64,000 nucleotides of DNA from Magicicada septendecula. Its lineage: Eukaryota; Arthropoda; Insecta; Hemiptera; Cicadidae. The stretch spans positions 19,945,967 through 20,009,966 of the forward strand of contig CM068373.1 in NCBI GenBank assembly GCA_034769895.1. The letters are read 5' to 3'. How positions within the stretch are numbered: the first letter of the stretch is position 1; every line of letters begins with the position of its first letter. The position numbers were made by a program, and so were the translations under genes. This document shows, in pieces, positions 44,475-54,779 of this stretch. The notes below the pieces were generated by a model. That model made no database searches. It was given only the letters and a program-made list of their open reading frames with translations, and had not been told where the DNA came from.

Positions 44475-44790
44475 GTAAAAATGTACCGGCATTGCACAAA
44501 TGCAATCCACAGAGAAGGGCATTGAAAATACTTCAATAAATCTAAAAAATATATATATTTATGTTCATTCACCAATCAATTAATTCATTCTTCGTTTAGC
44601 AATGTACAGATTATAAGTTAAATGTAGTCGCATTCATAAGCGAAGTTTTATATGTGTACTACGTTATTGACAACAAAGAAGTAGTTTCTATGGAAACACA
44701 CCGGTTCCCATTTACGATCACGCACCAGCGGTCAGCCGCAAATGTGCGACACTTCCTTATAAACATTTTCAATGTTAAAAAGTTTCACAT
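44475..44790 (+). repeat. Dispersed repeat family C
   Basis: It matches, inverted, 27270-27600 and 36748-37075: 'gcattgcacaaatgcaat', 'gagaagggcattgaaaatac', 'caataaatctaaaaaatat', 'cgatcacgcaccagcg'. It carries the unoccupied version of the 9-bp target used by the hairpin arm at 26556. Confidence 0.8.
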
Positions 44791-45056
44791 GCAGGGGCTA
44801 TATAGGCTACTGCTAAATTGTAAATTTTAAATAGTGGTAATCCGGGAAAGTAGATGATTTCCGCATAGGAATTAGAGACACTTCAAGTGTGCTGTATTTA
44901 TGTGTTTACCAAACACACAAAATTGCGGTAGGGGAAAAATCAATTCGATGACAATTAATTAACGGCCATTTATGTAATTGTTTTAACCCGAGAACGATCC
45001 TGAACGCCGGACACCAGAAAGAACTCACGTCGGTATCCAGAGTGAACCAACGCATC

Positions 45057-45547
45057 CAGCGATGGATTTAAGATTTTTGACACCCTAGGCCTAGTTTTCA
45101 GAGCCCGCCCCCCTCCAGGCTTTGACTTTAAAGTAATATATGTGCTACAGAAGTAATTTGATGTTAGATTAATACTATCAGATTTAAAACCAGTAGGCTA
45201 CTATAAAAACGCGTGCTTTCATTTAGCAAACGTTTTCAAAATATTAAGAACCATGCAAAAGAATTGAGAAAATTAATTTTTTTTTTTTAAGTAGAGTAAC
45301 TTAACTAAGCTTATTCAGAAATTTAACATAAAAAATGTGTTTTTTATTTTCTAGGTATAACACATTAATTTTTTCTTATAATTATTTCAATTTATTTAGT
45401 GATCATTTAATTTCAAAAAATCATACTTCAATAAATTGAAGTGCCTCCTACTTTTATAAAAATAGTTCTCTTAAAATATATATATATATATATATATGTA
45501 GCTTGCGGCCTCCTCTGTGCCACGCACTAGTGATAAATCCGGCACTG
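45057..45547. mobile_element. hAT-type MITE with perfect 8-bp target duplication (491 bp)
   Basis: The direct repeat aacgcatc stands at 45049-45056 and 45548-45555. Termini cagcgatggatttaag and its diverged inverted partner (cagtgccggattta) start with the hAT CAG. There is a (TA)n run inside at about 45476-45497. It is non-coding and interrupts a degenerate tandem of 'gtatccagagtga'-like units that continues on both sides (45031-45625). Confidence 0.9.
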
Positions 45548-45884
45548 AACGCATCTGTATCCAGAGTGTAACAACTCCTGTATCCAGATTGAACGACCCA
45601 CGATCAGTATCCAGACTGGCTCATCAACAACTCGGCGACCTACATCCGTCATCCGTGACTTTTTTAAATAAACGTTAATAAACTTATTAAACAAAAGAGA
45701 CAAACGAAATTTTAATAAAAGATTTGATGTATTTAGATTATATAAGAGATAAAATTATTTTAATTTATATTCAGGTCAACAGAGACAGAGTAATGAGTTT
45801 GTTATTTTCACGTAAACTGTATCCGACAGCATTACAATACACGGTTTACCGACTACTCATTCTATGCGACACTTGTATATCGTA

Positions 45885-45887
<3 letters not shown>

Positions 45888-45916
<29 letters not shown>
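45888..45916. repeat. (TG)n microsatellite
   Basis: About 14 TG units. The flanks show no match to the (TG)-tailed repeat family. Confidence 0.9.
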
Positions 45917-45919
<3 letters not shown>

Positions 45920-45999
45920 GATTTCAGGACACACATTTGAAGAAGTAATGGGGTTTCAGTGGGTGAAAGCCGCATACACGAGTGCGGACGTGTGTGGAT

Positions 46000-46236
46000 C
46001 TACGTGTTTCTAAAACCAACACTTTCTGTACGTCATAAAACGAACAATAGCTGAATAAAAATATATACGTAATACCTTGTCAAAATCGTTGCCTACAAAA
46101 CATACATTAATATACACCGATTACAACTGATAACTTTTAAAACGTCATTGGGCACGTTTTGGGAAATAAACGTCTTTCTAAAGCGCAGTTAGTACGCAGA
46201 TATATTGTTCAAGAGCACTGTGTTTCTACTTCCTAC
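46000..46236. repeat. Direct duplication, copy 1 (with 46918-47122)
   Basis: Shared blocks include 'atagctgaataaaaatat', 'acgttttgggaaataaac' and 'agttagtacgcaga', ending in 'acttcctac' in both copies. Each copy is then joined to a different hAT sequence. Confidence 0.8.
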
Positions 46237-46542
46237 TTAAATAGCCTGCTTAAATCACTCGATTTAGAAGAAATTATACAAGACTTTGTTAAGGCAAAAT
46301 CAAGAAAAAAAAATGGATCGATTATCTAAGCTTAAGGATTATAATGCCAATTGTAATCACTATTTAGCTAAATATTTGTTGTAATTTGAGACCGTAATAA
46401 AATAATGTTTGTCTTTCGAAATTGTATATGCCGTTTATCAGTATAAATAAGGGATAAAAGGTTGTTAAATTTTGAATGGGCGGGACGGGGGACACCAGTC
46501 TGATGGCAGCGTAGAGCATCACGCGCTTCTAATCCGCCCCTG
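46237..46542 (+). pseudogene. hAT element 3' fragment
   Basis: The peptide 'LKSLDLEEIIQDFVKAKSRK' matches the end of the hAT transposase preserved at 50942-51230 ('LESLDLEEIIQDFVKEKSRK'). A 3' non-coding segment follows and ends in the terminal repeat 'gcgcttctaatccgcccctg' (inverted caggggcgg...). The 5' part is missing: the fragment starts at the duplication junction. Confidence 0.75.
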
Positions 46543-46584
46543 GCTTGGGTAATTGACGGACGCGGTGCCAATTATTTCTGCCAC

Positions 46585-46680
46585 TGAAGATGGTCGCCGA
46601 CGATGAGGTCGAAATGTCTGTTCTTCACATAACCAGTAGACCGCGGCACAACAGCCCGGAAAATAGTATTATTATTAATA
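46585..46680 (-). mobile_element. Single-arm relative of FB1
   Basis: On the minus strand, 'ttttccgggctgttgtgccg' aligns with the arm at 26571 ('tttccgggctgtttggccg') and with FB1. Only one arm is present. From 46681 to 46917 nothing else is recognised. Confidence 0.7.
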
Positions 46681-46917
46681 ATACTTAATTCGGATATCGA
46701 CATCTTTTCCGATATAGAACAATGTTTCTACGCGAGCATAATCTGCCCAATCGTCTGCAATGTCACAGTTGGTCTCTTCCTCACAAAACGTGTCAATTCT
46801 TTCGAGCAACAGTAGGCCCCTATATGTCAAAAATTATCTTTACAACTAATAACGTAGGACCAGGCAGCAAAGTATTGTACTTAATCGACTTATATTCAAG
46901 ACACGTGTGTGTACTTG

Positions 46918-47122
46918 TGTAAAAAGCAGGACATTAGAAAACGAAGAATAGCTGAATAAAAATATACGTAATACCCTGTCAAAACAAACCGCTGCCTACA
47001 AAAACATACATCGACTTCAACTGATAACCTTTAATACACGCGTACGTTTTGGGAAATAAACATCTTTTTACCGGAGTTAGTACGCAGAGTTAGTCCGAGA
47101 GTACTGCGTTTTTACTTCCTAC
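46918..47122. repeat. Direct duplication, copy 2
   Basis: Counterpart of 46000-46236. It ends with cttcctac (47115-47122), directly followed by a hAT-like terminus. Confidence 0.8.
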
Positions 47123-48250
47123 CAGTGTTGCCAGGTCAATCAGTCCTCTTTTCCCCATATGGCTACCCAAAATTTCCCCACTTTGCCATCGAAATCCCCA
47201 CTGCCAAAAATTCGTGTACTTTATGCAGAGTGTCTCATTTTATAGAGTCTGAGTATATTTTATAAATATTTAAGTTCTATTACAATAATAATATAAATAT
47301 TAAAAACTTGTTTTTTAAGTATGATGAAAGAAAATGTTCTCATCTGATGAGGTAATTTTGAAATACTTTTCATCCACTTAGTTCATTATAGGCTTGAGTC
47401 AATATATTCACACTTACCCTATATTTAACAACTTTCCAATAGTTTAATTCACAAAAACAATTTACACTCATTCACACACATTTTTAGTTCATAATATAAT
47501 ACATATAGTTGCTGTGTTTCACCAGCACTTAAATATTTATAGTACAATCTAAACAGGATTTATTTTGTTTGCTTAAACGTTTTTCGTATGCAGTGTCTCA
47601 GTACCCAATTTACTTCTGATTTTGTTTTTATTAATATTGATTGCACTAAAAATCCTTTCAACACACCCACTACGATGTGGTAAAGTAAATAGATAAGCCA
47701 CAAAATTATTTAAAGTTGGAAAAGCCTCAGTATCTTTTGCACTCTTTGTATTTTTAACTTCTCTCTAAAAACTTAACAATCTTTTACCTGTACCAGTGTT
47801 AATATTTGTATTCCTAATAACTTTCTATTCCCTGTCTAAGTTTACCATGTTTATTCCAATACTTTTCTCAAAGGCTGCTGCTGATGCTAAAGCCATGACT
47901 AAATGTTTTCATTTTTTTCCTATCTAGAAATTCTACATGTTTTAAGCTTTGAACATAGTCACTGTTAAAAGGAAACCGACTGTTTTGGTGTGCACATTCA
48001 ACATAAAAGTTTATACACTTTACTCTGAAATTTTGTATTTCCTCAAGATTTTTACTTTCCAAAATCACAGTGCTCTTACAGGACCTACGTAAATATTTTC
48101 AAGTTTTGTAAACTTTGCACGATTTCTGTACTGCAGCTTGGTTACATCTGCATCATTTGAAATTTTAATTATTTGAAATCGCCACATTTACACAAATCCA
48201 CACCATTTTCCCTCTTACCACTTTGAGGCTTCAAATTTCGCCAGTGTGAG
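47123..48250 (-). pseudogene. hAT transposon relic of a second family
   Basis: A terminus 'cagtgttgccaggtc' starts at 47123. On the minus strand a frame at 47868-48068 reads 'NFRVKCINFYVECAHQNSRF', a block seen before the C-terminal domain in hAT transposases. Further on, about 47620-47720, comes 'FPTLNNFVAYLFTLPHRSG' with 'CVERIFSAININ', the hAT dimerisation region. Frames are broken. The N-terminal zinc finger, catalytic residues and the opposite terminus are not identified. This family is distinct from the one at 22.9, 46.2 and 50.8 kb. Confidence 0.7.
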
Positions 48251-48359
48251 GAAAAATCCCCTCATTCCTACGGCGTAATATAAGTAAAGGATTCAACTCG
48301 TGCCAAAAAAATAAACTCATAAAATAAACAAAGGAGAAACGTGAAGCGGTTGGCATCCG

Positions 48360-48520
48360 CAACGCTTGCGTAAACAAGTAAGTGTAACGCGACGCTGGCA
48401 GAGGCAGTGGCAGCCAGCATGCGTCGGCAGGGCGGCGGGGAATGCACGTCGTCATTATATATTTATCTGTTACTGTAGTTCAGCAATAATTCGTATGTGC
48501 GTGCACACGTCAAACACATC
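48360..48520 (+). promoter_or_regulatory. CpG-rich candidate promoter / 5' UTR
   Basis: A GC- and CpG-rich patch (about 48375-48455) stands out from AT-rich surroundings and precedes an initiator-like ttcagc at about 48478, followed by a short leader to the ATG at 48521. No TATA box is obvious at the usual distance. Confidence 0.4.
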
Positions 48521-48587
48521 ATGCTGTGGGCTCTGCGCATCTCTCTCGGAGTCGCCATCGTGGTCTGGTTTTCCCCGACCGTGTGCG
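48521..48587 (+). CDS. Candidate host first coding exon encoding a signal peptide
   Basis: The ATG at 48521 (A at -3) opens 'MLWALRISLGVAIVVWFSP' followed by 'TVCG'. This is an Arg-containing n-region, an 11-residue hydrophobic core and a small-residue c-region, which is a textbook secretory signal peptide. The frame meets an excellent splice donor (tgcg|gtaagt at 48587/48588) in phase 1, the usual exon structure where a signal peptide precedes extracellular domains. The exon follows a CpG-rich upstream patch and is the only segment in the window that looks like a host protein-coding exon. No downstream exon is recognisable before 64000, so the protein cannot be named. An in-frame ATG at 48497 would add 8 residues but gives a poorer signal sequence. 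A chance ORF remains possible. Confidence 0.5.
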
Positions 48588-48824
48588 GTAAGTACCAGGC
48601 CATACTTTATGTAGCCCTACATGCTTATGTTGATAATGTGTGTGTGTGTATCTATAAATCGCGGGACTCAATGTACGTCTGTAACTAACACAATTGAAAC
48701 ACGGGCATTTCATTGCTAACGGAGGGGCATTCTTTGTTAAGCGTTGTGGTAGAATATTGGTAATTGTGATTTGAGTGCCAGTACATACTTTTATTAGTTA
48801 CTTTGCATAAGATGCTTAGTTCTC
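48588..48824 (+). other. Putative intron start
   Basis: Sequence after the donor with no repeat or gene features except a short TG-rich run. Confidence 0.35.
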
Positions 48825-49630
48825 ATCAAAAGGGAATTATGACATTTTCTGTGTATCTAATGTGTCTCTCGTACTTTCAATACGGCTGTAAAACTTCATT
48901 TGCTCTCTTTAAAATAATCATAATTGGTCTTTCTTTATGGACTAGATTGATTCTTTATAATCAGTAAATCAGCTGTTGTTAAACATTTTCATCATCATCA
49001 TCATCATCTTCACAATACGGCATAGGCAATGTGCTGCTTGTTCCGTCTTCAAACATCTTCCAGCCATCTCCCACACACTTGTGTCCTACAGGTTTGTATT
49101 TCCAGACTTGTTTCCACCGTTGTTTGCAATATTTTAATTTTTCATTCAAGTTAAAAACTTGTAAATCTTCTCTTATGGCCTCATTCTCTATACTGTCAAG
49201 TTCACACTTACCGTTTATCTCCTCTTAAGAACGCCATTTCCCAGGTCTGTAGTTTACTGTCTTGTTACTCGATTGTTGTCCACAACTCACACCCATAGGA
49301 CAGTACAGTCACTGCCATAATTTTGTAAAACTTTAATTCTGTATCTCGACGTACCTTGTTTGAAAAAAAAAGTTGATCGTCCCACAGATTGCCTGGAACT
49401 TACCTAACCTAACATCGATACGTATATTTATATTGTTGTTGTTAACTTAATGACATGTTTATATTTATGACAAGACCTGTTGAAACATTTCGGAATGTCT
49501 TCTTTATACCTTGTTACACATTAAATGGCACCAGGTAGTCCGGAAACTTATTTTTTATAATTACGTTCCTTTGCTTCATTTAGTTTTTGAAACCGTAATG
49601 CTCCCTTAAACCTCTTCGGCCTGATCCGAT
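48825..49630 (-). pseudogene. LINE 3' part, inverted counterpart of 41115-42000
   Basis: The 3' UTR (48825-48965), C-terminal coding relic (about 48990-49400) and a non-LINE upstream segment (49400-49630) all match the plus-strand copy at 41115-42000. The coding part is more decayed here. If the host exon at 48521 is real, this lies in its first intron, antisense. Confidence 0.7.
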
Positions 49631-49711
49631 ATGATTGTATCAGAGGTTCAGTTTTTATTATGTTAGAACTTAATTCCAGGTTTGGTGTTCTAATGACGAA
49701 TTTTATCAGTA

Positions 49712-50745
49712 ATGAGGGCTGCAAATGTAAAGAACCCAAGATATAGGTTGTTCTCGCGATGTTAAAATATTCTTGTACTATAGATACGGTGACCATATTT
49801 TCTCAGTTCCAATCCGGGACATAATACACTAGTTGTGGTTGGGGGAGGGTACGTTCAGTTAGGTGAGGTTAGGAAGGGAGGTTTGAGGCATTTCTGGAAA
49901 CAATGTTGAAAATATATATTCTTTTAGTGGAGGTTATATTTCGCGTTAATTATTAACAATGTGATTTGAAATTTGACATGGAATTTCATGTACATTATTC
50001 CTATAAATGTATAGAATTTCATTCGTTTATATCTATTTTTTCAAAATAACATTAATTTGTTAAAAATCGGCTGTTGCTAACTGTACAAGCGATTTGCATA
50101 AAAACTATTTATCGCATATAATTTTTATAAGTTCAAATTTGATTTGAAATTGTATCCTGAACAATTTTTGATTAAATCTTTTTAGATCCGATTATTAGCA
50201 GTGGAGATATTTTGATTAAACCAGAAAAAAACACGATTTTCCAAATAAAATTGTAAATAAAAATGTGTTACTAGATATCGTGAATGAAACTAACATAATA
50301 TGAAAGTGGTATGAATATACCATATTCATTCTAACCGATTACACAAAAAAAGTTTTACCTCAAAATTTCGGTGAAGCATTCAGGACAAAATGCTATGTTT
50401 GCATAAATTAAGCACAATTTTTGCTCTAAAACGATAAAATATTTTAAAGTCCGAAACCGGGACTTTATAACGATTATTCGTCACACCGGGACCTAGGTCC
50501 GAAATCCGGGACTGTCCCGAAACAACCGGGACGTATGGTCACCCTATTTATTGTAGAATATTGGTAACAGTGAGTCATTATCAGGGTATTAAGTATCAGG
50601 GTTTAAGTTTTTTTTTATATCCCACCATATTTCAGTTTTGATTTTTTAATAACCATCTTTACCGATAATGAAGACTGGAAATATGAAGAACTCAAGTTAT
50701 AGACTGTTGTCGCGATGTTTGGACGGACCTACTATAGAGTATTGT
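49712..50745. repeat. Direct repeat pair flanking a MITE
   Basis: About 49712-49785 ('gttctcgcgatg', 'tgtactatagat') recurs at 50667-50742 ('gttgtcgcgatg', 'cctactatagag'). The MITE at 49787-50544 lies between. Confidence 0.55.
49787..50544. mobile_element. MITE with GGTGACCATA termini (758 bp)
   Basis: Inverted ends cggtgaccata ... tatggtcaccc are flanked by TA on both sides (49785-49786, 50545-50546). 'ccgggac' motifs cluster at both ends. It is non-coding. A TA target would fit a Tc1/mariner-type origin, but two bases are weak evidence. Confidence 0.7.
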
Positions 50746-51240
50746 ACACGCCTCCAATTCATTCATCATCAGGGGCGAATTAGAAGCGCTTGTGCCCTAT
50801 GCTGCCCCAATCAGACTGGTGCCCCCCCCCGATTCAAAATTCAACCTTTTTTCAATTACTTTAACACTGATAAATGGCGTACATTATTTTGAAAGTTCAT
50901 AATTATTTTTATTAAACTCTTAAATTACAACAAATATTTAGCTAAATAGTGATTACAATGAGCATAGTAGTACTTTCAAACTTAGAAAATACTAATCGAT
51001 TTATTTTTTTCTTTCTTGATTTTTCCTTAACAAAGTCTTGTATAATTTCTTCTAAATCGAGCGACTCAAGTATCTTGCATTCAATAGTCAACCTTGCTAA
51101 CGCTGAAAATCTCTCATCTCCCATAGTTGAACTCAACATATCTTTAAAGCGTTTTAATACAGAAAATGACCTTTCAGATTCGCAGTTAGCTATTAGTTTT
51201 AAACTTTCAGATTCAAAAGCAGACGGTAAGCAACATATAT

Positions 51241-51522
51241 CGTAGTCCTTCAGTCTTTCGACTGGTTTGTACCCTCCCCGCATATACCCGTGGTGCGTGT
51301 GGTACTGAGTCTCTCACAGGTATATGGGACCTACAGTTTAACGACGGATCCGAACGGCATAGTTGGGGAAGGTTTATACTAAGCAGGATACCTCTCGCTG
51401 GTTTGCCATTGCCTTGCGAGGGGGAACGGTCGTATCTAAATCAGATGGCCCCCAGCGGGAATTGAACCCGCGCCGACAGCGTAGCAGCGCCACACGCTAG
51501 CCACTACGCCACGACCGCTCCA
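51241..51522 (-). mobile_element. tRNA-derived SINE (282 bp)
   Basis: On the minus strand, reading from 51522, an A box (tggcgtagtgg, plus-strand 51501-51511) and a B box (ggttcaattcc, plus-strand 51458-51468) form a tRNA-like head. It is followed by a body with 'aaggcaatggcaaacca', common in arthropod SINEs. The insertion is bounded by an 11-bp target duplication, gcaacatatat (51230-51240 and 51523-51533). The head is too diverged and extended to be a functional tRNA gene. Confidence 0.9.
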
Positions 51523-51553
51523 GCAACATATATATATATATATATATATATAT
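51523..51553. repeat. (TA)n microsatellite grown from the SINE target site
   Basis: The right-hand copy of the SINE target duplication (ending in atat) is extended into a TA run. The left-hand copy is not. Confidence 0.8.
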
Positions 51554-51590
51554 TCAAACACTTTTTGCTACAATCCGTTTCTTGATGTAT

Positions 51591-51782
51591 ATATTATATT
51601 TATTTTTTATAATGAATTTACCTCAAGATATTTCTTTCCTTATTAGAAACATGTTTTGGGTACCATTGTGTACCCATCCTCAGCCTTCCGGATTTTGTTG
51701 GTACACAATGGTACCCGAAACATGTTCCTAATAAGGAAAGAAATATCTTGAGGTAAATGCATTATAAAAATTAAATATAATA
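51591..51782. mobile_element. Foldback element FB8
   Basis: The 83-bp arms (51591-51673, 51700-51782) are inverted copies containing 'cctcaagatatttctttcct' and 'gggtaccattgtgtac', around a 26-bp loop. A second TA run (51785-51803) abuts the right arm. It interrupts the hAT coding relic. Confidence 0.9.
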
Positions 51783-51980
51783 TGTATATATATATATATA
51801 TAATATATTCAGAAATACATCAATCATTTTACAGTCAATAATCCAGTTTACTACTTTGAGAAGACAAACTGTAGTTGAAGATATTTGTTTTTTGTTTTTT
51901 TTTTCACATCTTCAAAAAGTTTTTGTGATTTAGGGCTGGATGGTGCCCGGTACTGCAGCGCTATGGATAATCCGCCACTG

Positions 51981-52539
51981 CCAGTCCGCAGTGATCGTTT
52001 CGTCCAGTTGTTCTGGCAAGACTGCAGGCATATTCGGATTTCATTTAAATTTGCGTATTACCTAAAATGGTTTAAACTGCAAGTGATTTGAGCCCGCGCA
52101 CGTAATTTTGCGAAACAACTGGATTACACTGTTGTAAAAGGGGTTTTCGCATAGAACATAATACATTTTATACGTTTAATAACAAAAACATGCCTGTTAC
52201 GATGAAACGATCGCTTACTCAATGCCTTACCCCCCCCCCCGCTCTATCGACTGTGACACTCGAGGCTATTACACGGCGATGATCAATCGCAAACATCGTT
52301 AACCTTTCTTCGTCTTGCACAATTTCAGTGCAATCAGTAAGTGATAGTTGGCAATTTTGAAAAAACGCAGTCATAGGAAGCGCACACGTTTGCTATACGA
52401 CAGTAGTAAGCGATTCGGCAGCGAGGCACATCATTCTTTACAAGTAACCATTCAACATCGCGATTACAACCTTTAACTTAGCATTGCCTGTCAGGACCTT
52501 TATTATTGATCGTCGTCATCATCATCTGTCTGTCCAGGA
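51981..52539. other. No gene recognised
   Basis: Mixed sequence with a C homopolymer at about 52231-52240. No gene, RNA or repeat is identified. Confidence 0.35.
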
Positions 52540-53030
52540 TTATCCAGGTTTCCTGTTCTGCCTTCACCATCTCCGTCTCGGTCTGCCAACATGTCTTCTT
52601 CCGGTTGGCTTATAATTCACGATTTTTCTTGGAATTCTTTCTGGAGATATGCGCATAACATGCTCTTTCCGTCTTTTTTTATAGTTTTTCGCTAGTTCCG
52701 TTATTGGTTGTACTTTTAATTCCTGTCTTATATCTTTGTTCTTTATGTGATCTAATCTTATACAACCTTTCACAGATCTAAGATATTTCATTTCAGACGT
52801 TTCCATCTGTCTATAATCTTTCTTTCCTGGTGCCCATGATTCGGACCCGTATAATAGCATGGGGACTGCCATCACCTTATAGGATTTTATTTGTGTTTCT
52901 TTCGTGGTCTTTCCTTTTAGTTTTCTCCGTAATGTCCCTCATATTGTTCGGAAGTTGTTTGTTTTATTAAGAATATCTTTCTCTTCTTCATATAAAATAT
53001 CGCATCCTAAAAGTGATAAATCACATCCTT
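52540..53030 (-). pseudogene. LINE relic: C-terminal region
   Basis: A minus-strand frame at 52564-52875 reads 'MMAVPMLLYGSESWAPGKKD', 'METSEMKYLRSVKGCIRLDH', 'IKNKDIRQELKVQPITELAK' and 'GRRHVGRPRRRW', the complete conserved LINE C-terminal signature in one frame. Upstream, about 52880-53030, sequence decays. The RT domain is missing. Confidence 0.85.
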
Positions 53031-53139
53031 ATTATTGATAAAAGTGATAATTAGGACATTCGAGCTGAAACATGTTTCAGTACGAAAGAAACTGAAGGTG
53101 ATACAATAATATCTTGCAATTACCAGAATATTTATGTTT

Positions 53140-53380
53140 AACTCCGACTTTGTCGTGTTTACTTGCTGAACTGCTACTTGTCTCGTTCCGGACGAGGCCT
53201 GTCAGTGTTTCCACCATTTTCAAGTCCTAAACCACGACGTCGTTTTCAGGTCGTGATTTAGGACTTGAAAATGGTGGAAACACTGAAAGGTCTCGTCCGG
53301 AATATGAGAAGTAGCAGCTCATCAAGTAAACACGTTAAGTTGGAATTTCAGAGACTGCTAATTCAAATAACAAAGTGAAT
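53140..53380. mobile_element. Foldback element FB9, same family as FB6
   Basis: Arms 53140-53237 and 53251-53342 share 'tgtcgtgtttacttgct' and 'cgttccggacgaggcct' with FB6. The outer flank 'gagactgctaattcaaataa' matches, inverted, the flank of FB6. The loop is a short cacgacgtcg-type palindrome. Confidence 0.9.
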
Positions 53381-53927
53381 TTATGTTTAAATTTATACAA
53401 AATTTAAACCACCGCAAGTTAAAAAAGTTGTGTAATTATTTTAAAAAGTAACGTTTTGGTAACATGAAAAATCGATAACCGTCATCAGACGAAATGTAGA
53501 AATCTGAAATACGTCGTCAGATTCCGAAATGTAAAAATATCAGTTACGTAAACTTTAATTTGACGCTGCAGTGACGAAAACGACATACACTGATTTGACA
53601 TCGCGTGTTGGGTTTCCGTAATTCAGGTAACTGTCGAACGTATACGATCACTGGTGTAGCTAGGAGTTGCTACTTAGAAAGGGGTTGCTACGAGACTAGC
53701 TTCATGGTGGACTCGCCATTTTTCACAGAACAAATGAGACATTCACGATTCTTCCCGTATAATTATACAAATCCACACCGTTACACCGACTGCTACCAAA
53801 TTTTACACAGGTAAACTTTGACACAAGGCGCAAAATACTGTCTAACTTGGAATTTGATATTTTAACACGTTCGCGCAATTTAGGCCCTTTTAATTATGGC
53901 TTTTCGTTGACGCGTATAAAGATCTCA

Positions 53928-54365
53928 TCAACATCATGGAGACCAGAGTTAATTACCATAGTAACAAATAAATAAACAAATGGATAAATGGATATTTAGC
54001 GGCATCGGAACTGTACCTTTATCCGTTCCTGCAGTTTTTAATGTTTTTAATATGCGATTGTATCGATATATTTTGTAATTTTATGTACAGATACGTCTTA
54101 TATTTTGTAATTGTCTTAAACGTTTATAAAATTTATGTGTATACGTATTTCTAATAATGCGATGAACAAGTAATGAAATATATTAATTACTAGACCTACT
54201 ACTAAAGATGTCAACATCACCATGGACATCAGAATTAATTACCATAGTAAAAGTAAATAAACAAAAGCTATTTAGTGGCATCGGAACTGTACATTTATCC
54301 ACCCCTGCAGCAGATTTTCGATGTTTTATATAATATGCGAGTGTATCGATATATTACGATGTTGA
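53928..54365. repeat. Direct duplication, period about 278 bp
   Basis: Blocks at about 53940-54075 and 54215-54355 share 'attaattaccatagtaa', 'aataaataaacaaa', 'ggcatcggaactgtac' and 'tgtatcgatatatt'. They are non-coding and diverged. The stretch 53381-53927 shows no gene. Confidence 0.75.
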
Positions 54366-54779
54366 AAGTGTACAAATTGCAAATTGTCCTATTACTTAAT
54401 GCAAAGCGAAAATACGTGTTGTTTTCATTTGTGAGGTTAAATGACAACGGCTTTTGGTTTTTGTTTACTGCTGAAATAAATAAAAGCCATGGTTGAGGAA
54501 AACATAACGTTTAATGTGTTATACAATGCTTCTAACACAGTAACACTTAAAATAAAGAATTTAACGTTTTTCATGTAACAGGTACTTTATAAATATCTCC
54601 AAAGGCTTTATAAATGGGTACTTTTAAATCTCTAAAGGCTGTTGCACCAAAACAGTAATTTAGTACAATTCAAAAATAGTACGAGTGTTGAAAACAGCTT
54701 TGGAGAGAATTCGACTAATGTGTACAAAATTGTTATACGAGCTGACAGAACGCCGTATAGACGTAGACAATAAAAATTA

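Larger units (their letters stand above)
50770..51980 (-). mobile_element. Internally deleted hAT element carrying a SINE and a foldback
   Basis: The termini caggggcgaatta (50770) and the inverted cagtggcggatta (ending 51980) match at 11 of 13 positions. On the minus strand the dimerisation region is preserved ('IANCESERSFSVLKRFKDML' and 'LESLDLEEIIQDFVKEKSRK', frame 50942-51230). 'KVVNWIIDCKMIDVFLN' is encoded at about 51810-51860. The two coding parts are separated by FB8 and the SINE, which inserted later. The flanking octamers do not match each other, so the original target duplication is lost or the ends belong to different copies. Confidence 0.75.

Noticed and set aside
51440..51522. 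tRNA-like sequence considered as a tRNA gene
   Set aside because: A and B boxes are present, but the body continues as a SINE and the insertion has target duplications. The cloverleaf is not convincing.
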